Of a DNA stretch of 64,000 nt, positions 22,621-33,408 are shown piece by piece. The notes below the pieces were generated by a model. It did no database searches. It was given only the letters and a program-made list of their open reading frames with translations, and was not told the DNA's origin. Every line of letters starts with the position of its first letter. Positions within the stretch are counted from its first letter, which is position 1. Origin of the DNA: Lactifluus volemus (Eukaryota; Basidiomycota; Agaricomycetes; Russulales; Russulaceae); the NCBI GenBank assembly GCA_022376515.1, contig WTXI01000031.1, forward strand, positions 186,001 to 250,000, in the 5' to 3' direction. Both the position numbers and the translations under genes were made by a program.

Positions 22621-24572
22621 CTAGTTCGGAATGGCAACCACTTTCTGATACCAGAGCGCCGTTGGCGCGTCATAATGTACGGCGCTGAGCTTCCAGCCCG
22701 ACTGGGAAAATAGATCACGAAGATACGTCACCGAGCGTTCTTGGCCGTTGAGGAAACCCATCATCTATCCATGCGATGCAACCGTTTAGTTACTTTGCCA
22801 CCCTGACCAAGCGCAAAATTTTCTTACCATAAGATCCGAGTTGTACGCCGTAGAGCCTGCACGGCCCAAGTTGTGGAGCAGCGGCTTAGGAGGCACGGGA
22901 AGCCCGGCGCCGGGGATATCATGCGTCGCTGGTTCGTCACAGGCGTGGGGGATAGGCTGATCGACAACCACGACGTGTGTGTTAGGTCCAGCGGCCGCGC
23001 GCAGATGTTTCAATATCGTGAGACAATATTTATCAGCCCAGTCGTGCAATATCATCCGCAGGAGGTACACCGAAACTTCTTCCTTCTGGGCAGCCTGCGG
23101 TTCAAAGAAATCTTGGACTTTCAAAAAGGCCCGAAAGTAAATCCTCGTTTCTGGGAAAGCGGAGGTGAAAGCGACTCAACCTTGGAATCTCACGCGCCCG
23201 GACTCGACAGCATCAGGCATATTCGTCTTCCAGTACTGTAACCGATATCTTTCTCAGACACGCGCTCGCAGTCTGAGGTTGTGTTGAACACACATACTTC
23301 GATTGCATCGCGTATGACAGGCTCGCGATCTTGGATGAGGAAGCGAAGATGGGAATGGTGAGTGGCGAGCGTCAAGGACTGCGAGCCAACGCCGCCACCA
23401 ATATCGACGATCAATGAGCCCTCGGGAAGCTTTCCCCAGCTGTACCCTTCCAGTCGATATTTCGTGTTAGAGAATGTTCTTAAAAGCTGCACAGCATGAC
23501 CGCACCTTCAAGAATGGCATTGGGTGATGACATGTTCTTCAATCCGGTCATGGCAGCCCCAAATCTAACAAGTCGCGATCTGTTCTCCGGAGCTTCAAAC
23601 CAGGACCACATGTCGCCATCATAACCGAATGCTTTGTTCATAGCGGTCTTATTCGCTTCATTGGCATGTGCAAAGTCGGGGTCAAGAAGAGTCTCCGGCA
23701 GATGAGCAGAGCTTTTGAAGCCCTCGTCGAGACTGTGGGCGGGCATCAGAATGTAGGCAAGAGTGTTCAACGAACAGCCCATACATGTGTTCGAGAATGG
23801 ATGTCATGCCAAGGGTTCCGATGTGTTTTGACTCAGGACTGTTATCGTGAGCTCACTTCTCGTGATAGTCAGATTTAGAGCCAACCTTGCCAAAAGCTCA
23901 TCCACTGATTTCCTGGTATCCAAAACAGAGGACAGACGGTTTATGAGCAAAGACATCTGGCGTTACTTCGACGAATATATAATTCGTGGCAAGACAGCGG
24001 AGAACCCGAGCTGTTGCGATGTTATTACACAGCGTTTCAATCCTTTTGATACTCACCCAGTTTTCCGGGGTTAACGTTGGTAGGCTTGGCAATTTCCCGA
24101 ACGTGTTTACCCTACATAATAGGAGGTATGTGATGTCAGTGATGGCTATAAAATTTGATGAAAAGACATGTCATTACTTGGGGGCCAGCATCTCGAAGAA
24201 TCTCGGCGACATGGGTAACTAATGCAGTCCGCAACGCAGTGGAAACATGGAACTTTATTTAGCGGTTTCGTCAGCAATCGTGTCATGGTCATGTCAGTCG
24301 GACAAAGTCAAGCCCACCTGCAGCATAATATCGATGAGTGTGAGTGGCGCGGGCCTCACGAGCGTGATGAGCTGCGCAGCGGCCGACGTGATGAACGATC
24401 CGGCCGACTGAATGATGGGATCCATGCGCGGCGCTTCAGTTTCGAAACTGAACGTCGAATCCGAGGAAGGGAATGTGTAAGATTTGGTAGTAACAGCATC
24501 TTCAATTTGTTTGATCGACGATTGTATGATGTTCGCCAGGGCTTTCAACTCGGCCAAGGTATCTTGGGCCAT
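22621..24572 (-). pseudogene. SAM-dependent O-methyltransferase (COMT class) with one apparent frameshift
   Basis: The gene runs from ATG 24572 (MAQDTLAELKALANII) to TAG at 22621. About nine short introns all give good GT-AG joints when aligned to the family plan. Motif I is IVDIGGGVGSQSLTLA near 23395. The catalytic-base region is LRMILHDWADKY near 23050. The N-terminal dimerisation/winged-helix part is SIKQIEDAV...ALRTALVTHVAEILRDAGP. The enzyme class methylates phenolic hydroxyls, often in secondary metabolism. At 23940-23942 (TTT on plus, AAA on minus) one extra base breaks the frame between VFAH and NRLSSVLDT. Either the allele is dead or the assembly has a homopolymer error. Everything else in the model is intact. 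No other biosynthetic cluster genes flank it, apart from the NmrA-like reductase on the opposite strand. Confidence 0.85.
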
Positions 24573-24589
24573 ATTCGGCGGTGAGAGTA

Positions 24590-25905
24590 TATAAGGGATC
24601 AGATGGAAACATCCTAACTTATATCTGTATATTTGACCTGTTTATTGTTGTTTCCTCGTGCCTCGGCAAAGCTAAAATACACTATACTGTATGGGACCAG
24701 TCCATCACCATGCTCGTCAACTTCATTCAATTGACCCCTATCACGTGACAAATTGATCTGACGATGGACCGCTCCAATACAGTAAGGCCAGGGTATTGAG
24801 CGTGATCCCTATACCAGATGGAGTTTTCTCGTCAAGTCCGCACCAAACGCTGATTACACAGCCAGGAACTCTCCGCTTCAAAACGATGCCAGGGTTACAA
24901 CCTGTGGGAAATCAGCTTCAAATCAAGATTAGCCAAAGTGATCTCAAAGCACTAAAGTGGGTTGAAATTGTCTTCGAATCTGTTCAAGGTGGGCTTGGTC
25001 AGCATGTACAAATCAATCCAGCGCCATTTCATATCAGACACGCAAAGCGCTGCAAACTCAATTGGTACGCAGATGAAACACGCCAAGACAAGGCACCGAG
25101 AACCAAAAAACACAGATACAGTAGAGACGTAGACAAAACTGTGACAGGACAACTTGAACCTGAGAAGACGGAGGAACTCTCATAGTGACTAAGATGCGGA
25201 AATGTCAGTGACATACAAAACATGTGTGTTCCAAAACGATACAATGTCAATTTCATCAATGAATCGTGAGAGAACGGAAGGAATGAAAGGAAAGGCTGCG
25301 ACCCTGGCCTAACCCTGTCAGCCTAGGTGGAGGTACGTTCCTGGGGTCAGCTCAGCAATCCCTGACGAACGCAATCATCATGACATACACTGTTGTGTCG
25401 AGGCGTGTTTAGACATAGGAGTATAGATGCAGCATCAGTGCGAGGCGTCTGTAGTAGTACTGTAGTTGCCGCACTGGCAGACCCAGCCCCGCGTGGAACC
25501 GTGACAGATCACTGCTCCTAAGTTATTGTAATCTGAGCCTCAGTTGCGAGTCTGAGTCAGATCCCTCGCTTAGCAAAATATGGAAGCTTCCGTGTTCCAT
25601 AGAAACCAACGTGTTTTCCCCGCCCTTGGTTGTGATTGCGCCTCTGCCACATCAGGTATCGCAAGTAGTAGTCAGCATCGCGTTAGGCTTCGTAAGCTCG
25701 ATGACGTCATCAAGAGCCCCTTTATTACAGTACAGTCCAATAGTACACGGAAGCACAATGACAACGCTAAACATGTATCTTGGGCTAAGTAATATTGCGT
25801 CACTGTCTAGCTCACTGAATAAATACTCACCCCTTTCGACCTCACATCTAGCATATTCAACTCTACACAACAACTTCAACTTGAACTCACCGAACAACTC
25901 CTATT
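24590..25905. other. intergenic region, one doubtful short ORF
   Basis: A plus-strand frame at 24796-25185 (129 codons; IPIPDGVFSS, WVEIVFESVQGGLG) is open and protein-like but has no family I recognise. The proximal part acts as promoter for the NmrA-like gene. On the other side, a TATATA motif about 20-30 bases outside the O-methyltransferase start (near 24587-24595) is a plausible TATA box for that gene. Confidence 0.4.
25702..25709. promoter_or_regulatory. CRE-like palindrome TGACGTCA upstream of the NmrA-like gene
   Basis: A perfect 8-base cAMP-response/ATF element lies about 200 bases before the start at 25906. In fungi this is the site of Atf1/CREB-type bZIP factors that respond to stress. 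Binding is an inference. Confidence 0.4.
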
Positions 25906-26989
25906 ATGTCTGGCTTTAAGAAGTTTGCAATCGTGGGCGCGGGCAACATCGGTGCCTTCATCGTCGAAGAGCTGCTCAAACAGAAGACCGCAGGAGCCAT
26001 TGACGATGTCACTATCGTCACACGCCCCGTAAGTACTACCAGTATTCCCCTCCGCTTCTCTCAGTGCACACTCTTTTTGTCTTGCAAAACAAGAAAAACT
26101 GACCAGCTCTGTCCACGCAGGAATCCCGTGACAAAGAACAAAACAAAGCCTTCGCAGCTCGCGGTGTGCACATCAGGGCCGCCGAGTACACCGACGTCCC
26201 TGCGCTTACATTGGCACTCACTGGCACGCATGTAGTCATCTCGACGATCAGTTTCATGGCCATCGATGCGCAAGTGCACATTGCTCAGGCTGCTAAAGCC
26301 GCCGGAGCGAGCCTCTTCGTGCCAAGCGAATTTGGTGGACCAACGGATTCACAAAAAGGCCTGTTCGGTGCCAAGGGTGGACTGCATGCCAAACTTCGGG
26401 AGGTTGGCCCCCCGCAGCTGCTCGTGTATACTGGCCCATTCGCAGATTCCTCTTTCGAAGGGTACGTTTCTTCATCTCCCTGTCCGATATAGTCGGCCAA
26501 GAAATGATTGACCAATGGCTGGGCAACAGCTTCGTAAATCTTGACGTGAAAAGTGGGAAGGTCGCCGTTGGCGGGGACGGCAAAGCCCCTATCTCTTGGA
26601 CCTCGCGTACCGACATCGCACGGTTCCTTGCTTATGTACTCACCAATACCCCCGCATCGCGACTGCAAAACCAGGTCCTGCGTCTTGAGGGTGACCGGGT
26701 GGTAAGTCAATTCGTATCTCCTTGTCATCGGGACGTTTACAGAATGATGTGGTTACAGTCATTCAACGAAGTATTCAGGGCCTATGAGCAGCGCACGGGA
26801 ACGAAACTCGACGTAACATACAGGACGGTTGACTCGCTGCGTGCAAAGCTCGCGGAGAACGCTTACGACTTTGACGCTCACCTGCACATCCTCTGGGCAA
26901 CGGACGGGCTGGTGGGTGAGCCTGACAACGGCCTGTACCCGCAGTGGAACCCCACGAAGGTTATTGACATCCTTGCGCCGAAAAAGTAG
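25906..26989 (+). CDS. NmrA-like NAD(P)-binding oxidoreductase (isoflavone reductase family)
   Basis: Four exons (25906-26028, 26121-26461, 26530-26701, 26759-26989) total 867 nt, 288 residues, normal for the family. The N-terminus has the Rossmann motif VGAGNIGAFI (GxGxxG). Later stretches are SLFVPSEFGGPTDS, LLVYTGPFADSSFEG and GGDGKAPISWTSRTDIARF, typical of NmrA/isoflavone-reductase-like proteins, which are either reductases of aromatic substrates or redox sensors. There is no classical YxxxK pair. The second intron hides a misleading open frame that starts with an internal ATG at 26504; the splice at 26461/26530 restores the conserved EGFVNLD junction. A CRE-like site lies about 200 bases upstream. 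The gene appears intact. Confidence 0.92.
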
Positions 26990-27154
26990 TCAATCGCGAG
27001 AAAAGATAGTCTTAACTTGAGCCTAGTTAAATCAATGTGTGTTGTATGTCCGTTTGGCTCGCTATGGATTGACTTTTGCCTGTGAAATGTCTGAAATATA
27101 ATCGAGCGACCCGTGACATTAAGTCAAATTAGCTGCAATGCGGCACACCAAGCG

Positions 27155-28841
27155 TCATACGAGCAGCTGACCAGCAGCTAGACTCTCCTCATCAGCCTGG
27201 ATACCCCATACCCGCTTCAACATAATCTGTAGAAGCGCCCCTATGCCTGGAGTCCCTTCAACTACAGGTACACCTTCCTGCTCATCCTCACTAGGGTGTG
27301 ATGATGCTTCCTCTATCTCAACGCACGCAAAGATGGCACCAGCTTCCACAGATAGAGTTGCTACCTGGTGTTGCATCGCAGTCTGCGCACGCGCGTATTC
27401 ACCCTGAGCGCCGCGCCTATCGACAACGCACATCCCACGTGTGAGTTCGCCATTGCTGTGCAGCCACGTCCGGTACCTGATTGAGTATGTCATGCGAACT
27501 TATAGAAGGGAATTCGCACCGTTCCATCTGGAACAAGCGGTGGCGTACGGTCCACCCTGGCGCAGACCCTTGTAGTCCAGGCGGATGCGCCACCGCCGCC
27601 CAAACGGCCGTAATATCATGCAGTTCCATTGCATCTACGCCATACGCACGCATAACCTTGCGCGCTCGTAGGAGAAATGCACTGGTAAAATGTGTGAGAG
27701 GGGCCTTGCCAGTAGGAATGGATGGCATTTCCGTCGCGAAGGTGGGGTCCACATGAACATTATAAGTGGCAAAGGGGAGTAAATGGGAAGTGGTAATATC
27801 GAGCGGGAGGAGGAGCACACGGGTGAGCGGCAGGCGCGTAGCCGGAGCAATAAGCACTTCATGAACTGCGTACGGGTCCGCGAAAAAGTTGACTACGTAA
27901 GCAGTAAAAGATCAGTGGGTCTGCCAAGAGTTCGAAGAGGAAGGTAAGCACATTCAGCCGTGGGAGTTGCGTTTCCGGGAACGTCGAGAGCACCTCCCAT
28001 GATCACTACACGACCGATGCGCTCCCGTAGACACGCACCATCTGTCCGCAGCATGTACGCGAGGTTAGTGAGGGGGCCCAACGCGATATACGTCACAGAT
28101 TTCGGCGCGTGCTCGCGCAGGAGGTCGAGAGCAGCTTGATGACCGGGGCGGTCGCTGAGCTCGAGCTGAGGGTGGCCTCCAGTCGAAAGAAAGTCCGGTG
28201 GAAGATTGAGTTCTGGGTGCGACACTGATATATCGCTCAGGCCGTCGCTAAAGTACTTCAATATGGAACTCCGTTGAAAAGTGACATATGCATACCGGCC
28301 ATGAAAGTAGGCCGCAGTTTCTAAGTCACCGTTGAGAGGACCTGCGGCACCTTTGACAACGAGAGGTTTTCGCGAAGAATTGTAGTTTGGGAAGAGGTGG
28401 CACGACTCTGGGTGTTGTTCTATATGTCGACCAACCGCCTGGTAGATTTTGAAGATGTTGGCGCTGAGAAGTGTCAATGGTTTCCCTTTTGATGTAAATA
28501 AAATTAGATACACACTAGCAGGCTTCCACGTCGGTGTTACCTACGATTAGATAAACATGAATGACGGACCAACTCGACGGTGAAAATGAAGGTATAACGC
28601 GTACCAAATGATACTACGAATGCAAGAATCTCTATTTCCGGGGAAGCAAGTGCTAAAAGGCTATTATCACAGTCAGTACATCTGGATCTTTGGAGAAAAC
28701 TTGAATGGCAACATTGCGATGGTGTCATCCACACCAGGATCGGTGTCAACTGTGAGGAAATTGGGGCTCAGTACTACCCAAAAAAGATGATTGACATTAA
28801 CGCATACTGATTACAGGCGTCCTGTCTAGGTTCTTAGACAT
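27155..28841 (-). CDS. inosine-uridine-type nucleoside hydrolase
   Basis: Exon 1 is MSKNLDRTPVI from 28841, spliced to the family hallmark DTDPGVDDTIAI, where the Asp residues bind the active-site calcium. Then come LLALASPEIEILAFVVSFG, NTDVEACYANIFKIY, a central exon with YIALGPLTNLA and VVIMGGALDVPGN, and NFFADPYAVHEVL with the ligand-binding Asp. The C-terminus contains NGELTRGMCVVDRR. The protein cleaves the N-glycosidic bond of nucleosides for purine and pyrimidine salvage in the cytosol. All six or so introns fit GT-AG and keep frame. Stop TGA at 27155-27157. The gene is divergently arranged with RACK1, starts 345 bases apart. An acidic tail (EIEEASSHPSEDEQE) near the C-terminus is a lineage-specific insert. 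Confidence 0.92.
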
Positions 28842-29186
28842 TTCTATGACTTGTCAATAGTCGTTGCGATGGTGTTGATAAGAGAAGAACCGAAACTCGG
28901 GCCGTTCCAAAGTCCGATCTGCACGCGCTAGCGTTGTGTTACGAGTCCACTGGTGGTAAATCGAGCCAGTACGGTGGGCTTTTGAGAGGAAATGACGACA
29001 TTTCAGGTGGGCAGAATTGTGAACCAGGAATCGTTGATTATTGAGAGGGGATCTGTTAATGGGAAGGTAAGAAAGGAATATACCGAATAACTATACAGTT
29101 GTGGCTGTCACGGTCACAGACGCGTACAAGTCCCAACAACGTTGGGGAAATTGAACGAACGCAGCGTCAAGACAAGTACACCAACG
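28842..29186. promoter_or_regulatory. divergent promoter between nucleoside hydrolase and RACK1
   Basis: The 345-base gap separates two outward-facing start codons, so both promoters must be here or overlap the 5' UTRs. No TATA box is evident on the RACK1 side, as is common for ribosome-associated housekeeping genes. Confidence 0.6.
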
Positions 29187-30463
29187 ATGGCCGAATCTCT
29201 GCGTTTTCTCGGTTCTCTTACTGGTCACTCAGGCTGGGTTACAGCTATTGCAACTTCTTCAGAAACACCTGATTTCATCCTGACCGCCTCTCGAGGTAAC
29301 TAGAGTAAACTCCTTCGTCAAATATCATTAGGTTTAAACATATATTCTTCCTAGATAAGACAATTATCGTCTGGCATCTCACTCGCGACGAGGATTCGTA
29401 TGGATATCCAAAGCGTATCCTTCGTGGACATAATCATTTCGTCTCGGACGTCGTCATCTCCTCTGACGGCCAGTTCGCTCTCTCTTCCTCTTGGGACCAC
29501 ACTCTCCGTCTTTGGGACCTCAACACTGGTGTCACAACCCGTAGATTTGTTGGCCACACATCCGACGTCCTTTCCGTCAGCTTTAGCGCCGACAATAGGC
29601 AGATCGTCTCTGGTTCACGCGACAAGACGATCAAGCTCTGGAACACCCTCGGAGAGTGCAAGTACGACATCAAAGAAGATGGTCACACCGAATGGTACGT
29701 CAATCTGACTTTATATGGCTTATCGAGCCCTGACTCTGCCTTCAAGGGTGTCTTGCGTCCGCTTCAGCCCTAATGTGATGAACCCCGTAATCGTCTCATG
29801 CGGTTGGGACAAAGTTGTAAAGGTGTGTCTTCCGCTCAACCCTAACTCCCTTTACCCTTGGGCGTGATGTTATACACATATATTTGCTACTTCAGAGGGC
29901 CACAACCCGATGAGACCATAAAATATCACCAAGATCTCTGACCCTCATTGTCATAAATCTCCCTCCCATATTTCTTACTCACATCACCGATAGGTCTGGG
30001 AACTCTCAAAATTCAAGCTAAAGACTAACCACTACGGACACACGGGATACATTAACACCGTTTCTGTCTCTCCCGATGGCTCGCTCGCAGCTTCAGGTGG
30101 CAAAGACGGCATCACCATGCTCTGGGACCTGAACGAGGGCAAACACCTCTATTCTCTCGAAGCAGGCGATATTGTTAATGCTCTTGTTTTCTCGCCCAAC
30201 CGGTACTGGCTATGTGCAGCCACCGCTTCCTGCGTCAAAATTTTCGACCTTGAGTCCAAGTATGGCCCCTCACCCTAACCCTTGCCGAAAGACTAACGTA
30301 ACTGGACAGGTCGATCGTTGATGAGCTCAAGCCCGACTTTGTTGATGTTGGCGTCAACTCACGCGAACCCGAGTGCGTGTCCATTGCCTGGTCTGCAGAC
30401 GGTCAGACCCTTTTCGGTGGCTTCACGGACAACCTGGTGCGGGTCTGGACCGTCTCATCGTGA
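29187..30463 (+). CDS. RACK1: RACK1 / guanine nucleotide-binding protein beta-like ribosomal scaffold
   Basis: Five exons (29187-29295, 29355-29694, 29747-29822, 29994-30259, 30310-30463) give 945 nt, 314 residues, the canonical RACK1/Asc1/Cpc2 length. Seven WD40 repeats are visible, with WD/WH/WE dipeptides in [43 protein letters not shown] and LVRVWTV. RACK1 sits on the 40S head near the mRNA exit and docks kinases and quality-control factors. The gene is intact. Intron 3 (29823-29993, 171 nt) is about three times longer than the others and contains a box C/D snoRNA (listed separately). That matches the yeast ASC1 gene, which also hosts U24. Confidence 0.97.
29859..29946 (+). ncRNA. snR24: U24-type box C/D snoRNA within RACK1 intron 3
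   Basis: The intron holds a C box GTGATGT (29864-29870) and D box CTGA (29938-29941), flanked by a short GGG/CCC terminal stem. A C'-like CGATGAG lies in the middle (about 29909-29915), with a degenerate D' before it. The segments ATATTTGCTA and CACCAAGATCTCTGA match what I recall of the conserved U24 guide elements, which direct ribose methylation of the large-subunit rRNA. The upstream CACCAAGATCT abuts the D box as a guide should. In S. cerevisiae, U24 (snR24) is also in the intron of the RACK1 gene ASC1. Ends are approximate. Confidence 0.88.
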
Positions 30464-32173
30464 GAGGTACACTATGCGTAGCTCGGGTAGCATGACGGGG
30501 CAGTTGATCGATCGTGTTATCATTTTGTTTGTATTTTTTTATATGCAAACGCAAAAACGAACCCTTGCGGATCCCGGGAATGCTGTATGTTAAGGGCTGT
30601 TCAAGCCAGTACGGATTAGTTTGTAGTGTGTTCTGCATGTCGAAGATACGATTTAGTCCATATCTATCCTGAGCTTGCAATCTTACGCAGTGCGTGGTAA
30701 TTGACTGATTGTGGGAAATCGTCGACTTTAATGGCAACCTCCCTCCTCCCCCTCTGCCTTAGGACAGCTGCTGCCACCTCTGCCATCGCAGCACCTCCTT
30801 CTTGCCGCCACCAGTGGGGAGTCTCTGTAGGCATGGTTCATGCTGGTACGTTGCGATTTTTTTTTTTGACTTCTCACGCTGACATTTCTTTACTTTCTTG
30901 ATTTTCCTTTCCTCCCTTTCCTCCCCTACATCTTCATCCTGGCCTCATGGGATCTGCCCACCCAACTGGCACTGAGGGAAGGCTGGGGGAGCAACCATAT
31001 ACTGTGTTGACAGCCTATTGCGTCATGCTGTGGAGGTATTGCTGTTGTGATCACCTGTGCACCTGACACCATCGACTGGCCCTAACATGTGGCATCTCCC
31101 CAAGCTGTTGCCCTCGACTCAAGTGCAGTGTCATGCTGCCTGCCCCAATGCCTCCCTGATACCACCCTCCTCCCCGCATCACCTTCGAGATGCTTCCCTG
31201 ACACCTGGGCCTCCCTCCTCACTGCTGCTGTTGTTGTCCCCGCACCTCCCTGCCGACACTGCAGTTGCAAACAGATACCCCTTGCCTTTGTTCCTGCCTC
31301 TGTAAGCTCACCCTTGCTGTTCCATTGTGGACCTTGCCATTGGTGTTGCCACTAGGTACTGTCCTCTCGCTACAGTGCACTTAGTAGCCCCCTACCAATT
31401 TACAGAGTACTTGGTAGCACCCGCCCTGACCTAACTAGGTCTACACTCGTCTACAGCTCCTACGTGGGCTACCTAGGAGGTGGTCTTCTACTTAGGAGGG
31501 AGATGTTTCTTGATGTACCCTTGTCATGCTCATCCCGTGCCTCAGGGATCTCCCTAAGTCCATACATCTTGGACTTGCAGCTTTCTTAAGTCTGTTTGTG
31601 ACACAACATCATGACATCAACTCTTTTTGTCACAGCGAACAGGACCTATGCCTTTGTGTAATACAGGTGGGCTTCAATAAAGACCTCTTACGCAAAGGCG
31701 TACTAGATCTATCTCAACGATGACTGCCCACCCTCAATAGGAAGCTTAAGGTTGACTTGTATGCCACGCATACAGTGTATCCCCAAAATTTAAATCCATC
31801 TTTATACCCTTTACTGGTGTAGTATGCACCCAAGAATGTGTCTATCGTGTTGCCATCGACCCACCTGACCGCACCATCCATCAGCTGTCCTCACTCGGTG
31901 GATCTAAAGTGAGGACCGCAAGCCTCAGCACTGTGGGGGGTGAAGGAACTTCCAGCCGCGACTCGAATACCGATCGTCACGGAAAAGATCGAGGAAGGAC
32001 CGACCAGGGGTGGCAACGGAGATGGTAGCAAAGAGCCAGGTGACGATCATGGATGACGATGGCGCTACGATCGAGGTGTGGAGGCAACACCTCCGGGATT
32101 CATGTTAGAGTGAAAAGTCGAGTGGGGATTTTAAAAAGGTTGGAGGGACACAACGCGGGCTAGATCCACAAAG
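30464..32173. repeat. C/T-biased repeat-like intergenic region
   Basis: From about 30730 to 31360 the plus strand is heavily C/T-rich, with runs such as CCTCCCTCCTCCCCCTCTGCC. Open frames there encode only low-complexity Pro/Leu/Ser text and are not credible genes. From 31360 to 31730 there are short repeated phrases (ACTTAGTAGC / ACTTGGTAGC, CTACCTAGGAGG / CTACTTAGGAGG) and an AATAAA followed by TTACGCAAAGGCG, which would suit an LTR-like fragment. I could not pair it with another copy. 31860-32130 is unclassified. Confidence 0.4.
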
Positions 32174-33408
32174 TCAATTCGTCTCAGAGACAAGGGTTGC
32201 GACTCCTCCGTCTGCTTCGCGTATATTTCGTTGTCGTTCCGCATAATCCCACCGATCCAGTCCACCAAAATCGATGCGCATAAAGGCGCCGGCAGCCAGG
32301 CCCGCTTGCAACTCGGCCATGTGCGTCGCGCGCGCTCGCCAGCTATCTCCCCTGTATATGAAATTTTGTGTTTTCGCTTCTCAAGCAAAGGTGGGGATGG
32401 AGGAAAGTAAACTCACGTGGCGATGTCGCCTGCGTCGCTGACGAGACGTGTGCAGCCGTCCGTGCGCGAGTGCAAGTCAAAGATCCAGAGCGTGCGTCCG
32501 CGTGCATCGTACGTCTCTTGTAGACCGCGTAAGCCCTTCAGTCTGTGTTGGTGGCGCGGTGCAGTGCGGATTTGTGAGGCGTTGCTGGAAGGCGTCGTCG
32601 CAATGGCACGGACCGAGACGTCGAAGAGGAGACGTAGAGCGCGTAAATTCGATATGTCGCTCAGTCGTGTCGGGTCAGAGATGAGCGTGAACAGTGCAAG
32701 CTGACCAGCATCATCTTCATCTTCTTCGTCTGATTCATCATCTTCGTCGTTGGCATCGGTTGTCGGCAAAGGAGACGAAGGCGCCATCTCCGCGTCCCCA
32801 TCATCGTTTGCTGCTGCAGGTGCAGATGACTCCCGGTCCACAGCAAGGAATTCGCGTTCGGCGTCGCGTAGTGCATTGCAGAACGTGGCCCATGCGTCGT
32901 CGGAGCCCGAGCTGTAATCCGTGCGTAGGACGATGCCAGGTGGCGCTTCATCATCAACATCATCGTATTCGTCGGCATCGCTGGCCCAGGGCGGTAGTAG
33001 CTTATCGTCGACATCTGCCTGTGAAAATGGTGTGACGTTGCTGCCCGTGGCGGAGATGATGCACCCGCCCGGCGGGACGGGGCGCGGATGAGCGTGAGAG
33101 CTTTACCTGGGGTGTGACTGTCGCGACGGTTACGGAGGTGGTGGTATTTGATAGGACGAGCGAGGCCCACGCGTGTGCGTCTAGCGACCAAAATTCGTCT
33201 GCGATAAGCAAGAACAAGGAGCGTCGGTTGAGGTTGGGATGCTGAGTCTTGAGCACAGGATATCGTTCCTGAAAGGGAAGTAATCATTTCAGTTATTGCT
33301 ACGGTGGTAAGACGCTAAGCGTCACTGGCATGGGGATGGGCGTACGAGGCGGTAGCGATGGAAGATGGAAGGATCGATGGGTTGCGTTCTTGGTCCTGTT
33401 GATGCCAT
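32174..33408 (-). CDS. uncharacterised acidic protein, four exons
   Basis: Exon 1 is MASTGPRTQPIDPSIFHRYRL (from 33408). It is followed by ERYPVLKTQHPNLNRRSLF-LLIADEFWSLD, then after an intron ADVDDKLLPPWASDADEYDD and a long acidic linker (residues about 120-170, with runs of D and E). The helical stretch LSDISNLRALRLLFDVSVRAI and a final exon ending GGVATLVSETN come last. All three introns are GT-AG and keep frame, and the total is roughly 335 residues. I do not recognise the family, so no function is proposed. The conserved-looking N-terminal core and clean splicing argue for a real gene. The acidic region could serve nuclear or chaperone-like contacts, but that is speculation. Confidence 0.75.

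Noticed and set aside
26504..26758. Reading the NmrA-like gene through from the ATG at 26504
   Set aside because: Splicing 26461 to 26530 and 26701 to 26759 gives the conserved family sequence and a correct total length; the ATG lies inside an intron.
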